This document shows positions 7,498 through 14,617 of a stretch of DNA of 45,551 nucleotides, piece after piece. Numbering within the stretch: the first letter of the stretch is position 1; each line of letters starts with the position of its first letter. The notes beneath the pieces were generated by a model. The model was not told the DNA's origin. It saw only the letters and a list, made by a program, of their open reading frames with translations, and searched no databases. The stretch is from an uncultured Bacilli bacterium (GTDB taxonomy: Bacteria; Bacillota_I; Bacilli_A; RF39; UBA660). The translations under genes were made by a program, and so were the position numbers. The stretch spans positions 1 to 45,551 of the forward strand of contig CANPVV010000006.1 of NCBI GenBank assembly GCA_947581835.1, given 5' to 3'.

Positions 7498-8223
7498 ATG
7501 TTTATAGGAGATAGTCCAATTCATATTAATAAAGATGCTAAGATAGCAGAGTTAGTGGTTATGCCAGGTGATCCTTTAAGAGCTAAATATATTGCAGAGA
7601 ATTTTTTAGAAGAGGCAAAATTAGTTACAGATATTAGAGGAATGTATGGTTTTACAGGGAAATATAAGGGTAAAGAGGTAACTATAATGGCTCATGGTAT
7701 GGGTATGCCTAGTGCAAGTATTTATGTGTTTGAATTGATACATTATTTTAAAGTTAAAAAAATTATTAGAATAGGAACTTGTGGAGCGGTTAGTTCTAAA
7801 GCAGAGATTGGAGATATTATACTTACAAGAAAGATTTATTCAGAATCTAATTTTGCTTATACTTATAGTAATTATGTAGGAAATGTGGTAGAGGCTAATT
7901 TGGAACTTAATAAAACTATTTTAGGGGTTGCAGATAGTTTAGATCAAAAAGTGTTATATGGAATGACTACGACAATGGATGTGTTTGGACCTTATATAGA
8001 TTTTGAGAGGGTTTTAGGAAGAATACCTAAAGAATATGAGATACTTGCAGAAGAGATGGAGGCTTTTGGGTTAATTCATGTGGCTAATTTATATAATGTA
8101 ATGGCAACTACTTTAATGACGGTGGTGGATTCAAAGTTTACTTCGGTAGTGCTTAGTCCTCATGATAGAGAAACTAAGCTTAATCAGATGATTACACTTG
8201 CTTTGGAGAGTATCGTTAAATAA
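7498..8223 (+). CDS. deoD: Purine nucleoside phosphorylase, DeoD type
   Basis: A 241-residue enzyme that splits purine (deoxy)nucleosides with phosphate in nucleoside salvage. The ATG at 7498 has an AGAGGAG site; a GTG at 7489 is less likely. Family motifs: VVMPGDPLRAKYIAENF (phosphate-binding), AHGMGMPSASIY, RIGTCGA, EEMEAFGL with the ribose-binding Glu, and TVVDSKF with the catalytic Asp followed by HDRETKL with the paired Arg. It starts 28 bp after enolase and is probably cotranscribed. Confidence 0.95.
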   Translation: MFIGDSPIHINKDAKIAELVVMPGDPLRAKYIAENFLEEAKLVTDIRGMYGFTGKYKGKEVTIMAHGMGMPSASIYVFELIHYFKVKKIIRIGTCGAVSSKAEIGDIILTRKIYSESNFAYTYSNYVGNVVEANLELNKTILGVADSLDQKVLYGMTTTMDVFGPYIDFERVLGRIPKEYEILAEEMEAFGLIHVANLYNVMATTLMTVVDSKFTSVVLSPHDRETKLNQMITLALESIVK

Positions 8224-8277
8224 TTTGATTATGAAAAAAATGTATGTTATAATAAAATAACTTCTTAGAGGTTTTTT

Positions 8278-8880
8278 ATGAAAAATTTAGAGAATTTAAT
8301 TAATCAGATTTTAGATTTACATAGTTATATTACTAAAAATTGGCCTTTAGATAAAAATTATCAAAAATTAAATATGGTTAAGACTAGAGTTCATGATGTT
8401 TATAATAATCAGGATATTTTTTTTCGTATATTAAATTATAGGGATTTTTTGATAAAAAATAATGTTGATGCATATTTTAATAGTTTAAATGATAATTATA
8501 TAGAGGCTCGAATTAAGAATAAAAATTCTATACAGTATAAAATAGAAAGTTATACAAATAGTAAAGAACATGAATATGGACATATTCCATTAAAAAAATG
8601 TTTAAATGATATATTTGGTATTAGAATTATTTTAAAAGATGGTTCTCAAGAAGATATTTGGAATTGGTTGAAAACTCGATTTTCTTCATTAAAAATAACT
8701 AATTCTAATAAAAATAAAGGTGATTATCGAGCTATTCATGTTTACTTTGGAAATGGTAATAATAATATATATCAATGGGAATTACAGATTTGGTTAGATA
8801 AAGATAAAGAAAACAATTATATTTCACATGAAAAATATAAACAAGATTATGTTAAATGGGAAAATGAAGGAGGTGTTTAA
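8278..8880 (+). CDS. ToxSAS-type RelA/SpoT-domain toxin
   Basis: A 200-residue protein with a lone RelA/SpoT synthetase domain and no hydrolase or regulatory domains. The ATP site is R78-x-K80-x3-S84-x3-K88; the metal site begins D111-IFGIR; the acceptor loop is GDYRAIH (149-154 region); E168-LQ170 closes the catalytic set. An extended N-terminal helix region precedes it. The next gene, whose ribosome-binding site lies in this gene's 3' end, encodes a Panacea-domain protein. Panacea antitoxins are known partners of toxic small alarmone synthetases. Such toxins make (pp)pApp or pyrophosphorylate the tRNA 3'-CCA; which of these applies cannot be told here. It could also be a housekeeping small alarmone synthetase, but the pairing argues against that. 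Confidence 0.85.
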   Translation: MKNLENLINQILDLHSYITKNWPLDKNYQKLNMVKTRVHDVYNNQDIFFRILNYRDFLIKNNVDAYFNSLNDNYIEARIKNKNSIQYKIESYTNSKEHEYGHIPLKKCLNDIFGIRIILKDGSQEDIWNWLKTRFSSLKITNSNKNKGDYRAIHVYFGNGNNNIYQWELQIWLDKDKENNYISHEKYKQDYVKWENEGGV

Positions 8881-8881
8881 T

Positions 8882-9616
8882 ATGTTTAGACATACAATTT
8901 TTTTAGCTAGTGCTTATAATATTCGTTCAAGAATAGCTATGAATTTTGTTGATTTAACTGCGAAAGAATATGATAGTATTTATAAACAGATAATTGATAA
9001 ATGTGGAGTAGATATAAATTTATCTGTTCATTATATTCCAACAGATAGTAAAACTTTTAATTCAGTGGTTAAGCATGACCCTTATTTTAAAGACGTGAAA
9101 GAAATTAAAGATTTAAATACATTTATAGACTTAATATATAAAGATAGAGAATTAAAGGGAATAGATATTGCGAGATATATAATTTCTAAATGTAAATGTA
9201 CACATTTAAAGTTAGAGAAATTAACATATTTTTGTTATGCAGATTATTTAAGTGAGACTAATAAATCTTTGTTTGTTGATAAAATATATGCTTATAAGTT
9301 TGGACCTGTAGTAAGTAGTGTTTATAAAGCTTATAAAAAAAATAGATTAGGTAGTGAAGATAATAGAACTATTTATGAAAGTTTTGCAAATAAAATGGCA
9401 AGACAAAGTAGAATAGTCGCGGCACGAGATGGTTTAGAAAAACTAATAAGTATTAATAAAACTATAGAAAAGTATAAAGATTACACGGCTTTAGAATTGG
9501 TTAATTTAACACATAAAGAAAAAAGCCCTTGGAGTAATTGTGGAGAGGGTAAAGAAATTAATAAAATTATGTCTGATGAGGTTATTAAAAAGTTTCATAA
9601 ATATGAAGAAATATAA
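8882..9616 (+). CDS. Panacea-domain antitoxin
   Basis: A 244-residue protein from the ATG at 8882, one base after the toxin's stop, with GGAGG inside the toxin gene; the longer open frame from 8828 overlaps the toxin and is not used. Residues 1-90 form a variable N-terminal domain. From about residue 94 comes the Panacea (SocA-like, DUF4065) domain: IARYIISKC, LKLEKLTYFCYADYLS, then YAYKFGPVVSSVYKAYK, and near the C-terminus LVNLTHKEKSPWS. In known pairs this domain neutralises the toxin by direct binding, with specificity set by the flanking parts. Gene order toxin-antitoxin, tightly coupled. Confidence 0.85.
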   Translation: MFRHTIFLASAYNIRSRIAMNFVDLTAKEYDSIYKQIIDKCGVDINLSVHYIPTDSKTFNSVVKHDPYFKDVKEIKDLNTFIDLIYKDRELKGIDIARYIISKCKCTHLKLEKLTYFCYADYLSETNKSLFVDKIYAYKFGPVVSSVYKAYKKNRLGSEDNRTIYESFANKMARQSRIVAARDGLEKLISINKTIEKYKDYTALELVNLTHKEKSPWSNCGEGKEINKIMSDEVIKKFHKYEEI

Positions 9617-9714
9617 TTATTCGTATGAAAAAAGTGCATTGTATACACATTATTCCTATGAAAAAAGTGCGTATTAGACATATTATTCGTATGAAAAAAA
9701 TGCATTTTTTATAA
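9616..9714. repeat. Three direct 33-bp repeats
   Basis: Copies begin at 9616, 9649 and 9682. Each starts ATTATTCSTATGAAAAAA followed by RTGC and a variable end. The step is exactly 33 bp. Read from the ATG at 9625 they give a 30-residue frame with an 11-residue repeat that begins MKK each time. They fill the gap between the antitoxin gene and the DUF4143 ATPase gene. Confidence 0.8.
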
Positions 9715-9771
9715 ATATATTGAAAAATAGGGTATTTTTTGATATAATTTTTTTGGAAAATGGTGAGGCAA

Positions 9772-11076
9772 ATGCTTAAAAGAAAGATTATGAAAGATTT
9801 AATTAACTGGAAGAATAATCCTGATAAAATGTGTTTATTAATTAAGGGAGCAAGACAAGTAGGAAAGACTTATATAATTGATAAGTTTTGTAAAGAAAAT
9901 TATAAGAATTATATTTATATTAATTTTTTTGAAGGAAATAATTATAAAGAGATATTTGAAGGAAATTTGGATATAGATACAATATGTAAGCAGTTATCTT
10001 TAAAATTTCCTAATATAAGTTTAAGTGATAAACCAAATGAAACAGTTTTAGTTTTAGATGAAATTCAGGATTGTCCTCAGGCGATAACAGCTTTAAAGTT
10101 TTTGTCTATAGCAAAGAGATTTGACGTTATTGCAACAGGTTCTTTATTAGGTATTAATTATAAAGAAGTACCTTCTTATCCTGTGGGATATATAGAACAT
10201 TTAGAGATGCATTCTTTAGATTTTGAAGAGTTTTGTTGGGCTAATGGGATTAGTGAAGAAGCTTTTGGGTATATTAGAGAATATTATGAAAAGTTAGAGC
10301 CGGTACCAGCTTTAATGCATAATCAAATGATGGAATTATTTAAAGAGCATATTGTTGTGGGAGGTATGCCTAGAGTTGTTGATGATTTTGTTAAAAATCA
10401 TAATTTTGCAAGTGTACTTAAATTACAAAGAGGTATATTACAAGATTATGAAAATGATATTATAAAATATGGAGATAATACTGAAAAACCAAAGATTCGC
10501 AATGCTTTTTTATCTATTCCTAAACATTTAGCTAAAGATTATAAAAAATTTAGATATAATTTAATTGAGAGTGGAGCTAATAGTAGAAAGTATGCGAGTA
10601 GTTTAAGATGGTTAGATGATGCTAATATTACTTGTTTTTGCTATAATTTAAGTACACCAGAGTTACCTTTAGAGGGTAATGCTAAAAATGATATTTTTAA
10701 AATATATATGCGAGATACAGGATTATTAATGGCTATGTTAGAAGATGGATATCAAGAAGAGATTATAAGTGGTAATTTAGGAATATATAAAGGGGCTATA
10801 TATGAAAATATTATTGCGGATATATTTGTTAAAAAGAATAGAAAATTATATTATTTTGAACATAATTCTACTTTAGAGATAGATTTTATAATTAAATATA
10901 AAAATAAAGCTACAGGAGTAGAAGTTAAATCTTCTAATAATACTAAATCTAAGTCTTTAAATACTTTGATAAATAATTGGAATTTAGAGGGCGGTATTAA
11001 ATTATCTAATAAAAATGTAAGTATAATATCAGATAAAGTTATTAATTTACCTTTATATATGGCTATATTTTTATAA
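9772..11076 (+). CDS. AAA_14 / DUF4143 ATPase
   Basis: A 434-residue protein from the ATG at 9772 with GGTGAGG upstream; the ATG at 9760 overlaps that site. Walker A is GARQVGKT (about residues 26-33), Walker B VLVLDEIQD, followed by an ATGSLL sensor stretch. The C-terminal DUF4143 part has a winged-helix region, YMRDTGLLMAML, GAIYENIIADIF and a nuclease-like tail with EIDFIIKYKNKATGVEVKS, close to a PD-(D/E)xK core. These ATPases are frequent and multi-copy in gut Bacillota and archaea and are often next to mobile or defence genes; their biological role is unclear. A related gene lies at 38150. Confidence 0.9.
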   Translation: MLKRKIMKDLINWKNNPDKMCLLIKGARQVGKTYIIDKFCKENYKNYIYINFFEGNNYKEIFEGNLDIDTICKQLSLKFPNISLSDKPNETVLVLDEIQDCPQAITALKFLSIAKRFDVIATGSLLGINYKEVPSYPVGYIEHLEMHSLDFEEFCWANGISEEAFGYIREYYEKLEPVPALMHNQMMELFKEHIVVGGMPRVVDDFVKNHNFASVLKLQRGILQDYENDIIKYGDNTEKPKIRNAFLSIPKHLAKDYKKFRYNLIESGANSRKYASSLRWLDDANITCFCYNLSTPELPLEGNAKNDIFKIYMRDTGLLMAMLEDGYQEEIISGNLGIYKGAIYENIIADIFVKKNRKLYYFEHNSTLEIDFIIKYKNKATGVEVKSSNNTKSKSLNTLINNWNLEGGIKLSNKNVSIISDKVINLPLYMAIFL

Positions 11077-11080
11077 TATA

Positions 11081-11114
11081 AAAGAAGTAGATTAACATTT
11101 TCTACTTCTTTTTT
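11081..11114. terminator. Rho-independent terminator
   Basis: AGAAGTAGA (11083-11091) and TCTACTTCT (11101-11109) form a perfect 9-bp stem followed by T residues. It ends the ATPase gene and overlaps the stop of the minus-strand microprotein gene. Confidence 0.85.
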
Positions 11115-11263
11115 CTTGTTAATTTAGGAATGTTTTTTTTCTTACTTTTATTGTTATCTTTCCATTTTAAAGGCTCAACGTCGGCAAGGGCTTCACTCGC
11201 TGTTATTGTAGGACGTTTAATTTGGAAAAAACCTTTAGGGAATTTAGTGATATTTTTATTCAT
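11102..11263 (-). CDS. 53-residue basic microprotein, unknown
   Basis: An open frame of 53 residues with a GGAGG site eight bases before its ATG at 11263. The N-terminal half reads NITKFPKGFFQIKRPTI then TASEALADVEPLKW; the C-terminal half is strongly basic and ends RKKK. The good ribosome-binding site and non-repetitive composition support a real gene. No family is recognised. The basic tail suggests nucleic-acid binding. It is transcribed in the same direction as, and downstream of, the double-HTH regulator at 11336. Confidence 0.6.
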   Translation of the reverse strand: MNKNITKFPKGFFQIKRPTITASEALADVEPLKWKDNNKSKKKNIPKLTRKKK

Positions 11264-11335
11264 GGCAATAACCTCCAATTAGTACTTTTATTATACTTAA
11301 AAATAATTAATATAACAAGATAGTTTAATTGTTTT

Positions 11336-11872
11336 TTATATTTCAGTAAATATTTTATATTCACTTTCAGCAAGAGTTATTTTAGGTGTTCTTCTAATAC
11401 ATTTATTAGTATTACCTATACACCAGTCGGCACTAAAACCAAAGTCATTACATATTTCTTTTAAATCAGAACTAGATATAGTCATTTTACCATGTTCATA
11501 ATAGCTGATATTACTTCTTTTAGTGTGAAGAATACTAGCAAATTCTTCTTGAGTTAGTTCTTCTATTTTTCTAATTATTTTTATTTTTTGACCTAGATAT
11601 GTAAGATTTAGGTCTTTTTGATAGTTATAGATAGTTTTATCATATTCTGTTGTTAGTCCCATCATGTAATCAATAGGAACTTTGTAAAAATATGATAGTT
11701 TTATTAAACCTCGAAGAGAAATGTTTTGATAACCATTTTCCCAAGAATTTATTAAAGCTTGAGAAACACCTATGTTTTGGGCTAGATTTTTTTGGGTTAA
11801 ACCTTTTATATTTCTTAATAATTTTATTCTTATTTCTATTACTGTTAAACTTTTAGATTCTTCAATTACCAT
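11336..11872 (-). CDS. Regulator with two XRE helix-turn-helix domains
   Basis: A 178-residue protein with two HTH_3 domains. The first (about 12-70) holds LLRNIKGLTQKNLAQNIGVS, ALINSWENG and IPIDYMMGL-like closure. The second (about 92-155) holds IIRKIEELTQEEFASILH, SNISYYEHG and a SADWCIGNT closure. Double-HTH proteins usually act as repressors on paired half sites. It is divergent from the surface protein at 12108, with 235 bp between them, so it may control that gene, its own gene or the microprotein at 11102. Confidence 0.85.
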   Translation of the reverse strand: MVIEESKSLTVIEIRIKLLRNIKGLTQKNLAQNIGVSQALINSWENGYQNISLRGLIKLSYFYKVPIDYMMGLTTEYDKTIYNYQKDLNLTYLGQKIKIIRKIEELTQEEFASILHTKRSNISYYEHGKMTISSSDLKEICNDFGFSADWCIGNTNKCIRRTPKITLAESEYKIFTEI

Positions 11873-12044
11873 AATTTACCATCTTTCATAATATAGATTA
11901 TTACTTTTTAAAAATATTTTAGCAATATATTACTATATATAATATTTATTAAAAAATAAATAATCACAAAATTACTTGAATTTTTATTAATATTATTGTA
12001 TATTAGAAATATAAAGTATAAAAATATAGGATATTTTGATATAC

Positions 12045-12063
12045 TTTGTCGAAGATAATGAAA
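12045..12063 (+). promoter_or_regulatory. 19-bp motif shared by two surface-gene promoters
   Basis: TTTGTCGAAGATAATGAAA occurs here, 45 bp before the ATG at 12108, and identically at 39546-39564, 48 bp before the ATG at 39612. The core TTTGTCGAA resembles a Spo0A box (TGTCGAA). Further up, AATATTATTGTATATT is also shared (11989 and 39482). This marks a common promoter for the two loci. Confidence 0.6.
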
Positions 12064-12107
12064 ATAAAAATAAGAAGTATTAAAATAGGTAAGTAAAGGT
12101 GATAGTA

Positions 12108-13940
12108 ATGAAAGATAAGATGGTTATTTTATTAATTGTTATAGGAGTTGTATTAACTTCAACATTTGTGGCTAGTATAGCTTATAATAGTATTGGAGGT
12201 AAACAAGAATTTGCTAATACATTTACAAGTGGGTGTTTAAATATTAGTTTAGAAGATAAGAGTGGGGCAATAAATCTTTCTAAAACCAAGCCTATAAGTG
12301 ACGTTGAAGGGTTAGAAACTCCAGGTTATACTTTTACTGTTACTAATAATTGTCATGAAGATGCTAATTATCAGATAAATTTAGAAACTTTGTTAGATCC
12401 TAGTCAAGAAACAACTTTACAGGATCAATATGTTAGAGTAGCTATTAAAAGTGATAGTAATGATTATTTAATAACTGATTTAAGTGAAAATACTGTATTA
12501 GATACACCTAGTATTGAAGGTGCTAAAAAAGCTTATAATTTAACTAGTGGAACTTTAAAAGAAGATGAAATTAAAACTTTTACTTTAAAAGAGTGGATGG
12601 ATTATGATACAACTAAGGAACAAGGAGCATCAAAGTCTTTTCAAAGTAAAATTAGTGTTATTGGGGGAACTAATTTTCAGGTTAAAGAGTTAAGAGAGAT
12701 ACAGCACACTATTAAAGGAGCAAATATAACTGGAACAGTAAGAGGAAATATTACAACAGCAAAATATTGTATAACTTCACTTAATGAGTGTGTTCCAAGT
12801 AATGAAACAAATATAACTGAAGGAGGAGTAACATTTCAGGTTAATGAGAGTGATAAAAAACAGATAGTATGTACAAGTTTAGATGATGAGGTTATATGTA
12901 GTGAACCGGGTGTAACTAAATTAACTGATTCAGAGAAAACTTTAGCAAAATTGGGATTAACGCCTTCTGATGAGAGTGCTTGTCCAACTTTAGATAAAGA
13001 CGGGAATGCAAATATAACTGGTATAAGTCAACCAGAAGATAAATTGTTGTGTAAGGCACAAGATGATTATGGAATAACGTATTACTTTAGAGGAATGCCT
13101 GACAATAATTGGGTTCAGATTGGTGATACATATTGGCGAATAGTCCGAATAAATGGAGATGGAACAATAAGATTAATTTATAATGGAAATAGCACAGATA
13201 TATTGGATACAGGAATAGCTGAATCTAATGTAGCTTATAATACAACTAGAAATGATAATGCATATGTTGGATTTAAATATGGTGCAACTGCTCAGGCAAA
13301 AGATTCTACAACTACTTTACCATATGAAAAAACCCATGAAAATATAAATTCAAGTAATATATTTACGGAATTAAATACATGGTATGAAAAAAGTGAAATT
13401 TCAGCACAGTATAAGAAATTGTTAGATGGAAATGCTGGCTTTTGTAATGATAGATTACCATATTCATTTAGCGAAATAAGAGCTGGTTTAACTGATAAGA
13501 CACAATATGGAATGGGGTTAGAAGTAACGTATTATGGTGCGTTTTATAGAACAATGATAGCTAGAAAACCTAGTTTTAAATGTCCACAGTCAGAAAATGA
13601 TTTATTTACAACTCAGGGAAGTACAAATGGAAATCAGAAATTAACTAATCCAGTGGGGCTTATAACGGCTGATGAAGTGGTATATGCAGGAGGTTTAAAC
13701 AGTAATAATACTAGTTATTGGCTTTATAATCGTCAAAACTACTGGACAATGTCTCCGCAATACTTTAACAGTAGTGCTTTCGTCTTTTATGTGAGTAATG
13801 GTGGCTACCTCCGCTTCGACTACGGATTCGTTGATTATACTTATGGTTTACGCCCAGTAATTAACCTTAAATCAGATATTTCTTTTGAATCTAATGATGC
13901 AGATGGGACTATTGATAAACCATTTATAGTTTCTTCTTAG
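12108..13940 (+). CDS. Large surface protein: TasA-like N-terminus, diversified C-terminal lectin-like domain
   Basis: A 610-residue protein. The ATG at 12108 follows an AAAGGTGAT site. Residues 1-27 are a signal/anchor segment. About 30-180 form a SipW/TasA-like beta domain (FANTFTSGCLNISL, then YTFTVTNNC). A Cys-containing beta region follows (about 200-270). From about 310 comes the conserved block YYFRG, NNWVQIGDTYWRIVRINGDGTIRLIY, NDNAYVGFKYG, GFCNDR, then WTMSP and YGLRPVINLK, close to DUF6273/C-type-lectin-like folds. It ends in DKPFIVSS. The same block is in the proteins at 39612 and 41057. The segment around WTMSP is variable between them with a codon pattern unlike the rest of the gene. 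Role: probably adhesion or ligand binding outside the cell. Confidence 0.75.
   Translation: MKDKMVILLIVIGVVLTSTFVASIAYNSIGGKQEFANTFTSGCLNISLEDKSGAINLSKTKPISDVEGLETPGYTFTVTNNCHEDANYQINLETLLDPSQETTLQDQYVRVAIKSDSNDYLITDLSENTVLDTPSIEGAKKAYNLTSGTLKEDEIKTFTLKEWMDYDTTKEQGASKSFQSKISVIGGTNFQVKELREIQHTIKGANITGTVRGNITTAKYCITSLNECVPSNETNITEGGVTFQVNESDKKQIVCTSLDDEVICSEPGVTKLTDSEKTLAKLGLTPSDESACPTLDKDGNANITGISQPEDKLLCKAQDDYGITYYFRGMPDNNWVQIGDTYWRIVRINGDGTIRLIYNGNSTDILDTGIAESNVAYNTTRNDNAYVGFKYGATAQAKDSTTTLPYEKTHENINSSNIFTELNTWYEKSEISAQYKKLLDGNAGFCNDRLPYSFSEIRAGLTDKTQYGMGLEVTYYGAFYRTMIARKPSFKCPQSENDLFTTQGSTNGNQKLTNPVGLITADEVVYAGGLNSNNTSYWLYNRQNYWTMSPQYFNSSAFVFYVSNGGYLRFDYGFVDYTYGLRPVINLKSDISFESNDADGTIDKPFIVSS
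13727..13863 (+). other. Candidate variable region, protein at 12108
   Basis: The segment from about NRQNYWTMSP to GLRPVINL uses AAC, TAC, TTC, GAC, GGC, CTC and CGC codons in a gene that otherwise prefers A/T-ending codons. Against the matching segment at 42727 the differences fall at codons such as AAC/TAC, TTC/AAC, GAC/TAC, CGC/AGC and AGT/GGT, where the third base is kept. This is the expected mark of adenine-directed mutagenesis of AAC/AAT/AGC template codons. Confidence 0.55.
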
Positions 13941-14195
13941 CTATTAATAGTGTTTATGAGAAATAAAAAGAATTAAGTTCTAAAATATGAATTTATCTTA
14001 GCTACGGACAGTTTTGAATAAACCTAGTATTTATAAGGGATAAATTGATAAAAAGTACGCCCAATTAGTAAGAAAAATCTAAGTAAAAAGAGTATCAAAA
14101 ATAAAAAAGAAAAAATGAAACTAAAAATGAGAAAATTAAGCCATATAAAAAAAGATTTTCTCATTTTTGTTTGTTATAGAGTTAAATATCCGAAC
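13941..14195. other. Intergenic gap after surface gene
   Basis: No gene seen. It holds a long stem near its right end (14123-14168). The gap was read for a template repeat resembling the variable region (a match to TGGACAATGTCTCC); none was found. Confidence 0.5.
14123..14168. terminator. Inverted repeat, probable bidirectional terminator
   Basis: AAAAATGAGAAAAT (14123-14136) pairs with ATTTTCTCATTTTT (14155-14168) around an 18-base loop. It lies between the convergent surface gene and the transposase remnant. Confidence 0.6.
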
Positions 14196-14501
14196 TCATA
14201 TATCATAAAGTTTAAATGAGGTAGGAATTCTAATATAAACAGGTGAATTAAAAGCTAGTTTAAAAAGGGTTAAACCTATATTAAATAAAGACATAATTCT
14301 TTTTTTAATTTTTTTATTGTCTATAATATAAATTTTATGAGTTTCAATTTTAACTTTTCTATGACATTTAGTATTCTTAGAAAAATCTATGCCTAAAATA
14401 GTCAGATATAAAGTACAAACACAAATATAAGTATATACAACTTCAAAAGATTTTAAGACTTTGGCAATATCGGAAGAAACACAAGATTCAATCATACTCA
14501 A
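14196..14501 (-). pseudogene. Possible DDE transposase C-terminal remnant
   Basis: A 101-residue open frame without a convincing start. The segments VVYTYICVCTLYLTILGID and KKRIMSLFNIGLTLFKLAF, followed by a short tail ending FKLYDI, have the shape of the C-terminal end of an IS4-type DDE transposase. No catalytic DDE residues are present and the frame is cut off just before the clpB promoter. The assignment is from general resemblance only; it could also be an unrelated small protein. Confidence 0.35.
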
Positions 14502-14554
14502 AATTTTGAATTAAATAAAAAATTTAAAATTCGGCTTAAATTCGGCTTATTATA

Positions 14555-14581
14555 TTAGCACTTATTGTTGACAAGTGCTAA
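14555..14581. promoter_or_regulatory. CIRCE operator (HrcA binding site)
   Basis: TTAGCACTT, nine bases, AAGTGCTAA: a perfect inverted repeat that differs from the CIRCE consensus (TTAGCACTC-N9-GAGTGCTAA) only at one base in each arm. It overlaps the -35 box of the clpB promoter, so HrcA should repress clpB until heat or protein-folding stress. Confidence 0.92.
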
Positions 14582-14596
14582 TTTTTGATATATAAT
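14568..14596 (+). promoter_or_regulatory. Sigma-A-type promoter of clpB
   Basis: TTGACA (14568-14573), 17-base spacer, TATAAT (14591-14596): a full-consensus promoter whose -35 box lies in the right half of the CIRCE element. Confidence 0.92.
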
Positions 14597-14617
14597 TATT
14601 CTTGGAAGGTGATAATT

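Noticed and set aside
9616-9714. CRISPR-like array
   Set aside because: The units follow each other without unique spacers and there are only three.
12108-13940. Formylglycine-generating or sulfatase-modifying enzyme
   Set aside because: The fold resemblance is at the level of the lectin-like domain only; the catalytic cysteines of that enzyme family are not seen.
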